A DNA stretch of 64,000 bases. It comes from Kitasatospora cheerisanensis KCTC 2395. GTDB taxonomy: Bacteria; Actinomycetota; Actinomycetes; Streptomycetales; Streptomycetaceae. The stretch spans positions 3,549,901-3,613,900 of the forward strand of contig NZ_KK853997.1 of assembly GCF_000696185.1 (NCBI RefSeq), written 5' to 3'. This document shows, one piece after another, positions 15,386 to 23,815 of this stretch. The position numbers and the translations under genes were made by a program. Below the pieces are notes generated by a model. It worked only from the letters and a program-made list of their open reading frames with translations, was not told the origin of the DNA and did no database searches. The first letter of the stretch is position 1; each line of letters opens with the position of its first letter.

Positions 15386-15712
15386 CGTGTTCGCCGTTCG
15401 TTCGGGGGGTTTCCGGTTTATCCGGTACGCCAGTAGGTCGGTACGTCGTTAATTCTGTACGACTTATTCGCGCCGCGAGCGACCGCAAAGGCACTTCGGA
15501 CGCGCCGCGCGCACCCTGGCGAACGACTCAGCTCCCTTGCAGATAGCGGCAGTTAACCGGAACGGCTGAATAGTCGGACCGGCGTGGAGCGAAAGCGATG
15601 ATCCTCGACGAATTTCCCCCGGAACCCCGTAACTTTCCCGTTCGCCATTCTTTGATCCCGACGACGACGGGGCAGCACCCCTCGAACGGCATTTCAGAGA
15701 GGTATCTCCATC
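15386..15712. promoter_or_regulatory. Divergent promoter region between secreted unknown and first rodlin
   Basis: A 327-bp gene-free stretch noticeably richer in A/T than its surroundings (15410-15480 and 15600-15660). The BldN-type promoter of the rodlin (15628-15655) is the only promoter I can name. A ribosome-binding site (GAGAGG) occurs just before 15713. Confidence 0.5.
15628..15655 (+). promoter_or_regulatory. BldN-type promoter of the first rodlin
   Basis: A perfect CGTAAC (15628-15633), 16 bp, then CTTTGA (15650-15655; one mismatch to CGTTGA). This is the closest match in the window to the BldN promoter consensus, and rodlin genes are known BldN targets in Streptomyces. The start codon is about 58 bp downstream. 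Confidence 0.6.
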
Positions 15713-16057
15713 ATGCTCAAGAAGTCTCTGGCGACCATCGGCCTCGCCGCCGCCTCGCTGGCCGCGGTGTCCACCCCCGCCGTCGCGATCGGCAACGCGG
15801 ACGGTTCCTCCGGCTCCATCCAGGGCAACGGCGGCACCAACGCCACCGGCACCTGGGGCGACCACAGCCCCAACTACCACATGCTGGACAACCCCAACAT
15901 CTGCCTGCCGGAGATCCACAACATCGGCGTCGCGGTGCTGGGTGTGGCCGTTCCGGTGGAGGTCGCCGCGCTCAACAACCAGCCCCAGCAGACCTGTGTG
16001 ATCGGCCAGAGCACCCAGGGCAGCGGCGACGGTGGCGTCTCCCACCTGATCGGCTGA
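15713..16057 (+). CDS. Rodlin (RdlA/RdlB family), 114 aa
   Basis: Rodlins organise chaplin fibrils into the rodlet layer of aerial hyphae and spores. The signal peptide ends near TPAVA, and the mature protein starts AIGNADG as rodlins do. Then come a GNGGTNATGTWGDHSPN segment, the NICLPEIHNIGV core with one cysteine, QQTCVIGQSTQ with the second, and SGDGGVSHLIG at the C-terminus. It is followed by a second rodlin with an identical C-terminal segment, the usual tandem rodlin arrangement. Confidence 0.92.
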   Translation: MLKKSLATIGLAAASLAAVSTPAVAIGNADGSSGSIQGNGGTNATGTWGDHSPNYHMLDNPNICLPEIHNIGVAVLGVAVPVEVAALNNQPQQTCVIGQSTQGSGDGGVSHLIG

Positions 16058-16074
16058 CGTGCCGTCATCTCCCC

Positions 16075-16131
16075 GCGCGGAGCCCCGCTCCGCGCCGCCC
16101 CACCCGTCCGTCCGTTCCCCCGGCCGGACGG
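16075..16131. terminator. Hairpins between the two rodlin genes
   Basis: GCGCGGAGC (16075-16083) pairs with GCTCCGCGC (16087-16095), and CCGTCCG (16104-16110) pairs with CGGACGG (16125-16131). Together they probably attenuate transcription between the rodlins. Confidence 0.5.
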
Positions 16132-16198
16132 CCGCCCCGGCGCGAGCCATGCGCGGGGGCACCGCTCCACTCCATCAGATCCGAAAAGGAATGACCCC

Positions 16199-16546
16199 AT
16201 GATCAAGAAGGCTCTCGCCGCCGCCGGCGTCTTCGCCGCCGGTCTCGCCATGACCGCCTCCCCCGCGATGGCGATCGGCGACGCGGACGGCTCCGCCGCC
16301 TCGCTGCAGGGCAACGGCGGCACCAACGCCACCGGCACCCAGGGCGACAACAGCCCGAACAACCACGTGCTGGACAACCCGAACATCTGCCTGCCGGAGA
16401 TCGACAACATCGGTGTCGGCGCCCTCATCGGCATCGTCATCCCGGTCAAGGCCGACGTTCTGGACAACCACCCGACCCAGACCTGCGACGTGGGCCAGAC
16501 CACCCAGGGCAGCGGCGACGGTGGCGTCAGCCACCTGATCGGCTGA
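16199..16546 (+). CDS. Rodlin (RdlA/RdlB family), 115 aa
   Basis: Tandem paralogue of the preceding rodlin: signal peptide ending SPAMA, AIGDADG, GNGGTNATGTQGDNSPN, NICLPEIDNIGVG with its cysteine, TQTCDVGQTTQ with the second, and an identical GDGGVSHLIG end. It differs mostly in the middle (IGIVIPVKADVLDN). Two rodlins per genome are normal where rodlins occur. AAAAGGA precedes ATG 16199. Confidence 0.92.
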   Translation: MIKKALAAAGVFAAGLAMTASPAMAIGDADGSAASLQGNGGTNATGTQGDNSPNNHVLDNPNICLPEIDNIGVGALIGIVIPVKADVLDNHPTQTCDVGQTTQGSGDGGVSHLIG

Positions 16547-16563
16547 TCTCCCAGCCGCAGCCG

Positions 16564-16601
16564 ACCGCCGGGTCCGGGGCCAACCCCACGGGCCCGGCGG
16601 T
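16564..16601. terminator. Terminator hairpin after the second rodlin
   Basis: ACCGCCGGG (16564-16572) pairs with CCCGGCGGT (16593-16601) beyond the stop at 16546, with an inner GG/CC extension. Confidence 0.5.
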
Positions 16602-16740
16602 TCCCTGTCTCCGGCCGCACCCGGCCCGGTCGTCCGCGGCGCGATCGGGTGATCGGGGAGCCGGTGGGCGCGTGCAGCACCCCTTCAGCCGCACCCCTGT
16701 GCTGACGTAGAGCCAGCATTCGACGCAGAGAGGAACTCTC

Positions 16741-16998
16741 ATGAAGAGCAAGCTGGGCAAGGCCGCCGTCACCACCGCCGCCGCGCTCGCCCTGGCCGGC
16801 GTCGCCGCCCCCGCCTACGCGTCCGTCGCCGTCGGCGGCGGCGGGAAGGGCGTCATCACCGCCGACGAGCCCTTCGTCGCCGGCGGCGGTGGCGGCTTCG
16901 CCGCGACCACCAACATCCTCGCCGCGGGCGGCGGCGGTGGCTGGGCCACCTCCACCGCGGTCGGCGGCGGCGGTGGCGGCATCATCGCCATGAACTGA
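16741..16998 (+). CDS. Secreted poly-glycine-patch peptide, 85 aa, undescribed type
   Basis: A signal peptide (residues 1-27, core TTAAALALAGVAAPAYA) releases a 58-residue mature chain. The chain is four runs of 4-6 glycines spaced about 14 residues apart: VAVGGGGKGV, VAGGGGGFA, AAGGGGGWA and VGGGGGGII. The spacers are short, threonine/alanine/aromatic-containing segments. There are no cysteines. A strong ribosome-binding site (GAGAGGAA) lies 7 bp before ATG 16741. It sits after the rodlins and ends in a 17-bp terminator. Its low complexity, secretion and position suggest a structural surface component, but I recognise no family. Confidence 0.8.
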   Translation: MKSKLGKAAVTTAAALALAGVAAPAYASVAVGGGGKGVITADEPFVAGGGGGFAATTNILAAGGGGGWATSTAVGGGGGGIIAMN

Positions 16999-17015
16999 CC
17001 GCGCGTCAGCAGCGA

Positions 17016-17054
17016 GAAGGGCGCGGGCACCGTTCTCCGGTGCCCGCGCCCTTC
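17016..17054. terminator. Strong bidirectional terminator
   Basis: A perfect 17-bp stem (17016-17032 with 17038-17054, arms GAAGGGCGCGGGCACCG and its complement) and a 5-nt TTCTC loop lie between the glycine-patch gene and convergent hemB. Confidence 0.85.
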
Positions 17055-17072
17055 GGCGTCCACGACCCTCGG

Positions 17073-18053
17073 TCAGCGGATCAGGCGGGCGGCCTCGGTG
17101 GCCCAGTAGGTGAGGATCTGCTCGGCGCCGGCCCGGCGGATCGAGGTCAGCGTCTCCAGGATGATCCGCTCGCGGTCGACCCAGCCGTTGGCCGCGGCGG
17201 CCTCCACCATCGCGTACTCGCCGGACACCTGGTACGCGGAGACCGGCACCGGGGAGAGGTCGGCGACCTGGCGCAGGATGTCCAGGTAGGCCATCGCGGG
17301 CTTGACCATCACCATGTCGGCGCCCTCGGCGAGGTCCTGCTCCAGCTCGCGGAGCGACTCGCGGGCGTTCGCCGGGTCCTGCTGGTAGGACTTGCGGTCG
17401 CCCTTCAGCGAGGAGCCGACGGCCTCCCGGAACGGGCCGAAGAACGCGGAGGCGTACTTCGCGGTGTAAGCGAGGATGCCGACGTCCTGGTGGCCCGCCC
17501 CGTCCAGCGCCCGGCGGATCACCGCGACCTGACCGTCCATCATCCCGGACGGGCCGACCAGGTGGACGCCCGCGTCGGCCTGCACCACGGCCATCTCGGC
17601 GTAGCGCTCCAGGGTGGCGTCGTTGTCGACCGAGCCGTCCTCCGCGAGGACGCCGCAGTGGCCGTGGTCGGTGTACTCGTCCAGGCACAGGTCGGACATC
17701 ACCACCAGGGCGTCGCCGACCTCGGAGACCACGTCGCGGATGGCGAGCTGCAGGATGCCCTCGGGGTTGGTGCCCTCGGAGCCGATCGCGTCCTGCACCT
17801 CGGGGACGCCGAACAGCATGATGCCGCCCACGCCCGCCTCGGCGGCCTCGACGGCGGCCCGGCGCAGGGTGTCGCGGGTGTGCTGGACGACCCCCGGCAT
17901 CGAGGTGATCGGCTTCGGCTCGGCGATGCCCTCGCGGACGAACGCCGGCAGGATCAGCTCGGCCGGGTGCAGCCGGGTCTCTGCGACCAGGCGGCGCATC
18001 GCGGGGGTGGAGCGCAGGCGGCGCGGGCGGACGGACGGGAATTCGGCGGACAC
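17073..18053 (-). CDS. hemB: Delta-aminolevulinic acid dehydratase (porphobilinogen synthase), 326 aa
   Basis: Condenses two 5-aminolevulinate molecules to porphobilinogen in heme/B12 precursor synthesis. Both active-site lysine regions are present ([15 protein letters not shown] and [10 protein letters not shown]). The metal site reads [14 protein letters not shown]: Asp replaces one of the three Zn-binding cysteines, the pattern of Mg/K-type enzymes. I chose GTG 18053 because AGGGAG lies 8 bp upstream; a GTG at 18074 is the alternative. A terminator separates it from hemD, so it may have its own promoter. Confidence 0.97.
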   Translation of the reverse strand: MSAEFPSVRPRRLRSTPAMRRLVAETRLHPAELILPAFVREGIAEPKPITSMPGVVQHTRDTLRRAAVEAAEAGVGGIMLFGVPEVQDAIGSEGTNPEGILQLAIRDVVSEVGDALVVMSDLCLDEYTDHGHCGVLAEDGSVDNDATLERYAEMAVVQADAGVHLVGPSGMMDGQVAVIRRALDGAGHQDVGILAYTAKYASAFFGPFREAVGSSLKGDRKSYQQDPANARESLRELEQDLAEGADMVMVKPAMAYLDILRQVADLSPVPVSAYQVSGEYAMVEAAAANGWVDRERIILETLTSIRRAGAEQILTYWATEAARLIR

Positions 18054-18082
18054 TTCGAAGGCTCCCTGAGTCACGGAAAAGA

Positions 18083-18115
18083 CGTCAGGGGGAGGCGTCA
18101 GGCCTCCCCCTGACG
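18083..18115. terminator. Terminator hairpin between hemD and hemB
   Basis: CGTCAGGGGGAGGC (18083-18096) pairs perfectly with GCCTCCCCCTGACG (18102-18115) across a 5-nt loop, in the gap between the two minus-strand genes. It would separate rex-hemACD transcription from hemB. Confidence 0.7.
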
Positions 18116-18120
18116 GAGGG

Positions 18121-19740
18121 TCAGCGCGCCTTGCGGCGCGAACCGGGGCGGCGTTCGCTCGGCCGGTAGACCGGCTCGCCCGCCGCGGTGGCGGCGTCCC
18201 GGCGGGTGGCCCCGAAGTCGGCCAGCGCCTGGGCGAGCGCGGACGCGGACGGGGCCGGGGCCATCACGTCGACCCGCAGGCCGTGCTCCTCCGCCGTCTT
18301 GGCGGTGGCCGGGCCGATGCAGGCGATGACGGTCACGTTGTGCGGCTTGCCGGCGATGCCGACCAGGTTCCGGACGGTCGAGGACGAGGTGAACAGCACC
18401 GCGTCGAAACCGCCGCCCTTGATCGCCTCGCGGGTCTCGGCCGGCGGCGGCGAGGCGCGCACCGTCCGGTACGCCGTCACGTCGTCGACCTCCCAGCCGA
18501 GTTCGACCAGGCCGGCCACCAGGGTCTCGGTGGCGATGTCGGCGCGCGGCAGCAGCACCCGGTCGATCGGGTCGAACACCGGGTCGTACGGCGGCCAGTC
18601 CTCCAGCAGGCCGGCGGCGGACTGCTCGCCGGACGGCACCAGGTCGGGCTTCACGCCGAAGTCGACCAGCGCCTGCGCGGTGGTCTCGCCGACCGCCGCG
18701 ACCTTGATGCCGGCGAACGCCCGGGCGTCCAGGCCGTACTCCTCGAACTTCTCCCGGACGGCCTTGACGGCGTTCACCGAGGTGAAGGCGATCCACTCGT
18801 AGCGTCCGGTGACCAGGCCCTTGATGGCCCGCTCCATCTGCTGCGGGGTGCGCGGCGGCTCGACCGCGATGGTCGGCACCTCCTGCGGCACCGCGCCGTA
18901 CGAGCGCAGCTGCTCGGACAGGCCGTGGGCCTGCTCCTTGGTGCGCGGCACCAGTACGTTCCAGCCGAACAGCGGCTTGGTCTCGAACCAGGAGTGCGAG
19001 GCGCGGTGGGCGACCTGCTCGCCCACCACGGCTATCACCGAGGTCGCCGGGTCCACCGGGGCGGACACCGGCGAGGGCAGCACCCGGGCGGCCTTCAGGT
19101 CGGCGGCGATCGCCGCCAGCGTGGAGGTGAAGGTGCGCTGCCGGGTGGTGGTGCCGGACAGCGTCGCGGACAGCGCCGCATCGGGCTTGCGGCCGTGCGC
19201 CACCAGGGCGTTGGCGGTCGCCGGCAGCTGGCCCAGCGTGGTGCGCACCACCAGCGTGGTCTCGGGCGCGCCCAGGTCGACCAGCTGGCCGCCGAGCAGC
19301 GCCTCGCCGTCCACGAAGCGGACGTCCGCGCCCTGGTCGCCGCGGAGCGGCACGCCCGCGTAGGCGGGCACGCCCACCGACTGGGCGACGCCGGGGACGA
19401 CCTCGAACGGCACGCCGGCCTTGGCGCAGCGCAGCATCTCCTGGGCGGCGCAGCCGTCCAGGCCGGGGTCGCCGTCGACGGTGCGGACCAGGTGGCGGCC
19501 GGCCTTGACCGCGTCGGCGGCCAGGTCGGACAGCTCCTTGCCGGCCTCGGCCGGGTCGAGCACCTGGACGCCGCTGGGGCAGTGGGTGCGCACCGCGGCG
19601 GCGGTCAGCGGGTCGGCGATCAGCACGTCTGCGGTGCTGAGCACGTCGACGGCGCGCAGGGTGAGCAGTCCGGGGTCGCCGGGGCCGGCGCCGAGGAAGG
19701 TGCAGCGCCCTGCGGGCGGGTGGAAACCGGCGGCGGTCAT
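18121..19740 (-). CDS. hemD: Uroporphyrinogen-III synthase with N-terminal degenerate methyltransferase domain (HemX/CobA-HemD fusion), 539 aa
   Basis: The C-terminal half (about 275-520) is Hem[43 protein letters not shown] and [15 protein letters not shown]. It closes hydroxymethylbilane to uroporphyrinogen III. The N-terminal half resembles a tetrapyrrole (SUMT) methylase: [16 protein letters not shown] and [20 protein letters not shown]. However, the usual DRLV loop reads ADPLTAAA and the second GDP motif reads GDPGLDG, so methyltransferase activity is doubtful. ATG 19740 overlaps hemC by 4 bp. Confidence 0.93.
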   Translation of the reverse strand: MTAAGFHPPAGRCTFLGAGPGDPGLLTLRAVDVLSTADVLIADPLTAAAVRTHCPSGVQVLDPAEAGKELSDLAADAVKAGRHLVRTVDGDPGLDGCAAQEMLRCAKAGVPFEVVPGVAQSVGVPAYAGVPLRGDQGADVRFVDGEALLGGQLVDLGAPETTLVVRTTLGQLPATANALVAHGRKPDAALSATLSGTTTRQRTFTSTLAAIAADLKAARVLPSPVSAPVDPATSVIAVVGEQVAHRASHSWFETKPLFGWNVLVPRTKEQAHGLSEQLRSYGAVPQEVPTIAVEPPRTPQQMERAIKGLVTGRYEWIAFTSVNAVKAVREKFEEYGLDARAFAGIKVAAVGETTAQALVDFGVKPDLVPSGEQSAAGLLEDWPPYDPVFDPIDRVLLPRADIATETLVAGLVELGWEVDDVTAYRTVRASPPPAETREAIKGGGFDAVLFTSSSTVRNLVGIAGKPHNVTVIACIGPATAKTAEEHGLRVDVMAPAPSASALAQALADFGATRRDAATAAGEPVYRPSERRPGSRRKAR

Positions 19741-20756
19741 CGGGCGCGCTCCCCCATCAGGTTGGCCGCTCCGGAGTCGAGCAGCCGGCTGGCCAGGGCG
19801 CGGCCCAGGGCCGCGGCCTGCTCCTCGGCGGTCTCGTCGGGGACGAGCGGGCCGTTGGCGGACATCTTGAGCAGTTCGGCGCCATCGGTGGTGCCGACCA
19901 CGCCGTCCAGGCGCAGTTCGGTGCCGGCCCAGACGGCCAGCGCGGCGACCGGCGCGGAGCAGCCGGCCTCCAGGGTGGCCAGCAGGGCGCGCTCGGCGAC
20001 CACGGCGGCCCGGGTGGGGGCGTGGTCGAGCCGGGCCAGCACGGCGGCCAGGGTCGGGTCGACGCACTCGACGGCCAGTGCGCCCTGCCCGGGGGCGGGC
20101 AGCATCAGCGCGGTGTCGAGGTGCTCGGTGATCTCGGCGTGGCGGCCGAGCCGGTTCAGTCCGGCGGTGGCCAGCACCACGGCGTCGAGTTCGCCGGAGG
20201 TGACGTAGTTGATGCGGGTGTCGACGTTGCCGCGGATGGCGACGGTCTCCAGGTCCGCTTCGTGGGCCCGGGCCCAGGCGTTGAGCTGGGCCATCCGGCG
20301 CGGGGAGCCGGTGCCGACCCGGACGGTGCGGCCGCCGGCCTTGCCGACCAGTTCGGCCAGGGTGAGGCCGTCGCGGGCGACCAGGGCGTCCCGGACGTCC
20401 TCGCGCTCGGGGACGGCGGCCAGCAGCAGCCCGGCGGGGGCGGCGGTGGGCAGGTCCTTGAGCGAGTGGACGGCCAGGTCGATGCGGCCCTCCAGCAGGG
20501 CGTCGCGCAGCGCGGAGACGAACACACCGGTGCCGCCGATCTGCGCCAGCGACTCCCGGGAGACGTCCCCGTAGGTGGTGATCTCGACCAGCTCCACCCG
20601 GCGGCCGGTGATCTTGGCCACCTCCTCGGCGACCATGCCCGACTGGGCCATGGCGAGGGCGCTGCGGCGGGTGCCGAGGCGCAGCGGCGTCACTGTCTCT
20701 GGACCATTCATGAGGTGATCGTCCTGGTCGTGCTGGGGGGCTGACGGGGTGTTCAT
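19737..20756 (-). CDS. hemC: Hydroxymethylbilane synthase (porphobilinogen deaminase), 339 aa
   Basis: Polymerises four porphobilinogens into hydroxymethylbilane on a covalent dipyrromethane cofactor. The cofactor-binding cysteine is in LEAGCSAPVAALA. Other signatures are LRLGTRRSALAMAQ, HSLKDLPTA and GTGSPRRMAQL. Length is slightly above the usual 310 because of an N-terminal extension; a second start (MNGPET, 20711) would remove it. I keep 20756 because it overlaps the hemA stop by 4 bp, indicating coupling within the rex-hemA-hemC-hemD operon. Confidence 0.97.
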   Translation of the reverse strand: MNTPSAPQHDQDDHLMNGPETVTPLRLGTRRSALAMAQSGMVAEEVAKITGRRVELVEITTYGDVSRESLAQIGGTGVFVSALRDALLEGRIDLAVHSLKDLPTAAPAGLLLAAVPEREDVRDALVARDGLTLAELVGKAGGRTVRVGTGSPRRMAQLNAWARAHEADLETVAIRGNVDTRINYVTSGELDAVVLATAGLNRLGRHAEITEHLDTALMLPAPGQGALAVECVDPTLAAVLARLDHAPTRAAVVAERALLATLEAGCSAPVAALAVWAGTELRLDGVVGTTDGAELLKMSANGPLVPDETAEEQAAALGRALASRLLDSGAANLMGERAR

Positions 20757-22138
20757 CTGGGTGCTCCGGCGGGCGGGGCGACGGCGGCCTGGGCGGCTGG
20801 GATGCCGCCCGCCGGGATCGAGGATCCGTTCTGGGCGCCGATCGGGGTGCCGGAGACAGCGTGCACTGCCGCGGGGTCCAAGTCGAACAGCTCGCGCAGG
20901 GCTTCCGCGTAGGAGGCTCCGCCGGGTTCGGCGGCGAGCTGCTTGACCTTGACGGTCGGGGCGTGCAGCAGTTTGTCGACCACCCGGCGCACGGCCTGCG
21001 AGATCTCCGCGCTGGAGCGCTCGTCCAGGTCGGGCAACCGGGAGGTGAGCCGGGCGAGTTCGCTGCGGACCACCTCGGAGGCCATGGCGCGCAGGGCGAC
21101 CACGGTGGGGGCGATCCGGGCGGCGCGCTGCGCCTGGCCGAAGGCGGTGACCTCGTCGCCGACGATGGTGGTCACGGCGTCCACGTCGCCGGCGCCGGGG
21201 GTGGCGGCGTGCGCGTGGGAGAGGCTCTCCAGGTCGACCAGCAGCGCACCGTCGAGTTCGCGGACGGCGTGGTCGATGTCCCGGGGCATGGCGAGGTCGA
21301 GGAAGGCGAGCGGCTGCCCGGCGTCCCGCGCGGCGAGTGCGGCGGCGACCGCGGGGGCGTCGATGACGGTGCCGGCCGCGCCGGTGCAGGAGATCACCAG
21401 GTCGACGTCGGCGAGCGCCTTCGGGACGTCGGCGAGGTCCAGGGTGCGGGTGGCGCCGCCGAGGATCTCGACCAGGCGTTCGGCGCGGGCCGGGGTGCGG
21501 TTGGCGATCCGCAGGTCGGCGACGCCGGCCCGGACCAGGGTGGCGGCGGCCAGCGAGCTCATCGAGCCCGCGCCGACCACCAGGGCGCGCTTGCCGGCGA
21601 TCGGGCCGGCGCCGGCGGCGACCTGCTCCAGGCCGAAGGTGACCAGCGACTGGCCGGCCCGGTCGATGCCGGTCTCGCTGTGCGCGCGCTTGCCGACCCG
21701 GAGGGCCTGCTGGAACAGCTCGTTGAGGCCGCGGCCGGCGGTGTGCTCGTCCTGGGCCTTGGCCAGGGCGTCGCGCAGCTGGCCGAGGATCTGGCCCTCG
21801 CCGACGACCATCGAGTCCAGGCCGCAGGCCACCGAGAACAGGTGGTGGACGGCGCGGTCCTCGTAGTGCACGTACAGGTGCGGGGTGAGTTCGTCGAGGT
21901 CGACGCCGCTGTGCCCGGCGAGCAGCTGGGACAGCTCGGCGACGCCGGCGTGGAACTTGTCCACGTCGGCGTACAGCTCGATCCGGTTGCAGGTGTTGAC
22001 CAGCGCGGCCTCGGCGACGGTCGCCGAGGCGGCGGCGTCGTGCAGCAGCCGGGTCGGGGACTCGCCGGTGAGCGCGGCGCGCTCCAGCACGCCGACCGGA
22101 GCGGTCCGGTGGCTCAGACCGACTACCAGAAGACTCAT
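20753..22138 (-). CDS. hemA: Glutamyl-tRNA reductase, 461 aa
   Basis: First enzyme of the C5 heme pathway: reduces glutamyl-tRNA to glutamate-1-semialdehyde with NADPH. The catalytic Cys is in LVNTCNRIELY near residue 50, SHRTAPVGVLERA precedes it, and the SVACGLDSMVVGEGQILGQ signature follows. The nucleotide-binding GAGSMSS loop is near 190 and the dimerisation domain is C-terminal. Length fits the family. It starts 31 bp after the rex stop, so both lie in one operon, presumably repressed by Rex when NADH/NAD is low. Confidence 0.97.
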   Translation of the reverse strand: MSLLVVGLSHRTAPVGVLERAALTGESPTRLLHDAAASATVAEAALVNTCNRIELYADVDKFHAGVAELSQLLAGHSGVDLDELTPHLYVHYEDRAVHHLFSVACGLDSMVVGEGQILGQLRDALAKAQDEHTAGRGLNELFQQALRVGKRAHSETGIDRAGQSLVTFGLEQVAAGAGPIAGKRALVVGAGSMSSLAAATLVRAGVADLRIANRTPARAERLVEILGGATRTLDLADVPKALADVDLVISCTGAAGTVIDAPAVAAALAARDAGQPLAFLDLAMPRDIDHAVRELDGALLVDLESLSHAHAATPGAGDVDAVTTIVGDEVTAFGQAQRAARIAPTVVALRAMASEVVRSELARLTSRLPDLDERSSAEISQAVRRVVDKLLHAPTVKVKQLAAEPGGASYAEALRELFDLDPAAVHAVSGTPIGAQNGSSIPAGGIPAAQAAVAPPAGAPR

Positions 22139-22169
22139 GCCCCCACCTCGTCGTGACGGATGTTCGTGC

Positions 22170-23045
22170 TCACGCCGGCATCACCGCGGACAGGTCGTCG
22201 TCCGGGCCCTTGGCGCCCTTGGCGGCCGGGGTGCTCTTCGCCTGGTCGGCGGCCTTGCCGCCGCCGGCCGCGCGGCGCAGCTTGGCGGCGGCGGCGCGGA
22301 CCGGCCCGGGGGCGCGGTCGAGCACCGAGTCGCCGGCGGACGGCTCGTCGCCGGCCTTGCGCTGCTCGTGGAAGGCGAGGATCTGCAGCTCGATCGACAG
22401 GTCGACCTTGCGCACGTCCACGCCGTCCGGAACGGTCAGCACGGTCGGGGCGAAGTTCAGGATGCTGGTGACGCCGGCCTCGACGAGGCGGTCGCAGACC
22501 TGCTGGGCGGCGCCCGGCGGGGTGGTGATGACGCCGATGGAGACGTGCTGGGTGACGACGATGTCCTCCAGCTCGTCCATGTGCCGGACCGGCAGGCCGG
22601 CCGCGGTGCTGCCGACCACGTTGGGGTCGGCGTCCAGCAGGGCGGCTACCCGGAACCCGCGGGAGGCGAAACCGCCGTAGTTGGCGAGCGCGTGGCCGAG
22701 GTTGCCGATGCCGACGATGACGACCGGCCAGTCCTGGGTGAGGCCGAGCTCGCGGGAGATCTGGTAGACGAGGTACTCCACGTCGTAGCCGACGCCGCGG
22801 GTGCCGTAGGACCCCAGGTAGGAGAAGTCCTTGCGGAGCTTGGCGGAGTTCACGCCGGCGGCGGCGGCCAGCTCCTCGGAGGAGACGGTCGGCACGGAAC
22901 GCTCGGACAGCGCGGTCAGCGCCCGCAGGTAGAGCGGGAGGCGGGCCACGGTCGCCTCCGGGATGCCCCGCGCGCGCGAGGTCCGGCGCGCGGCGCCCGG
23001 GTCGGGCGTCTGCGAACTGCTGGGTGAGGGTCGGCCGATTGCCAC
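22170..23045 (-). CDS. rex: Redox-sensing transcriptional repressor Rex, 291 aa
   Basis: Rex senses the NADH/NAD ratio and represses respiratory and heme genes. The N-terminal winged helix (ATVARLPLYLRALTAL, AGVNSAKLRKDFSYLG) is followed by a Rossmann domain with GIGNLGHALANYGGF. The C-terminal 50 residues are a low-complexity Lys/Ala tail longer than in other bacteria, as in Streptomyces Rex. I chose GTG 23045 because CAGGAGC lies just upstream. A Rex operator (23092-23109) precedes the gene, implying autorepression. It heads the hemACD operon. Confidence 0.96.
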   Translation of the reverse strand: MAIGRPSPSSSQTPDPGAARRTSRARGIPEATVARLPLYLRALTALSERSVPTVSSEELAAAAGVNSAKLRKDFSYLGSYGTRGVGYDVEYLVYQISRELGLTQDWPVVIVGIGNLGHALANYGGFASRGFRVAALLDADPNVVGSTAAGLPVRHMDELEDIVVTQHVSIGVITTPPGAAQQVCDRLVEAGVTSILNFAPTVLTVPDGVDVRKVDLSIELQILAFHEQRKAGDEPSAGDSVLDRAPGPVRAAAAKLRRAAGGGKAADQAKSTPAAKGAKGPDDDLSAVMPA

Positions 23046-23091
23046 GTTGCTCCTGTGGGTGAAGCTGGGCTTGGACCGCCAGGCTATGCGT

Positions 23092-23109
23092 TTGTGAACG
23101 TGTGCACAA
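23092..23109. promoter_or_regulatory. Rex operator (ROP)
   Basis: TTGTGAACGTGTGCACAA matches the Rex-site consensus TTGTGAAnnnnTTCACAA with one mismatch in the right arm, 47 bp upstream of the rex start. Confidence 0.85.
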
Positions 23110-23146
23110 AGATGGTGTCCGATTTGTCCCCGAACAGTGACACGCA

Positions 23147-23815
23147 TCACTCGTAACCCGCCGCGCCGATCAGCGGACGCGGCCCTTCCACTCCGGCCGG
23201 CCACGGACCCAGCGGGGCCCACCGGCGCAGCAGCGACACCTGCCCCCGCGAACGGGCCGGGCCCATCCGCGGCCACGGCACCGCGGCGGCCGCCGGCACC
23301 GGCTCCTCCGCCGGGGCGCCGGTGCGCAGGCAGTGCCGCAGCAGTTCGACGGTGGCCTGCGCGTCGCCGAGCGCGGTGTGCGCGGGGAACCAGCCGAGCC
23401 CGGCCGCCTCCACGCACGCGGACAGCCCGAAGCCGCCCGCCTGCGGCAGCAGCCGCCGGGCCAGCCGCATCGTGCACAGCGCCGGCACCGGCGGCAGCAC
23501 CACGCCGATCCGCGCGAACTCCCGCTCCAGGAACGCCCGGTCGCAGGTCACGTGGTGTCCGACCAGCACCCGGCCGGCCAGCAGCTCCAGCAGCGCCGGC
23601 GCGATCTGCCGGAACCGGGGCGCGCCGACCACGTCCTCCTGCGCTATCCGGTGCACGTGCGTCGGCCCGACCGGCCCGACCGGGTCGAGCAGCGTGGCGA
23701 ACTCCCGCTCGGTGCGCAGCGCGGCGTCCAGCTGCACCACGGCGACCTCGACCACCCGGTGGCGCCAGGGGCTACGACCGGTGGCCTCGACGTCGACGAC
23801 GGCATAGCCGCTCAT
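23147..23815 (-). CDS. DEDDh 3'-5' exonuclease (DnaQ/ribonuclease T fold), 222 aa
   Basis: An RNase H-like exonuclease. Exo I is VDVEATG with D8/E10, Exo II is GHHVTCDRAFLE, and Exo III is HTALGDAQAT with the DEDDh histidine. This resembles the proofreading domain of DnaQ but stands alone, so it probably trims nucleic-acid 3' ends. I chose ATG 23815 because GGAGGAGGG lies directly upstream; the 6-codon longer form is unlikely. It precedes rex on the same strand, but the Rex site separates them. Confidence 0.88.
   Translation of the reverse strand: MSGYAVVDVEATGRSPWRHRVVEVAVVQLDAALRTEREFATLLDPVGPVGPTHVHRIAQEDVVGAPRFRQIAPALLELLAGRVLVGHHVTCDRAFLEREFARIGVVLPPVPALCTMRLARRLLPQAGGFGLSACVEAAGLGWFPAHTALGDAQATVELLRHCLRTGAPAEEPVPAAAAVPWPRMGPARSRGQVSLLRRWAPLGPWPAGVEGPRPLIGAAGYE

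Noticed and set aside
13755..15494. Minus-strand frame of 579 codons spanning the chaplins
   Set aside because: It runs antisense through a chaplin, two secreted-protein genes and a terminator, and its translation is Arg/Gly-rich without domain matches.
12609..16998. CRISPR-like or tandem DNA repeats in the chaplin region
   Set aside because: The similarity is due to paralogous coding sequences; no short, regularly spaced repeat with unique spacers exists.
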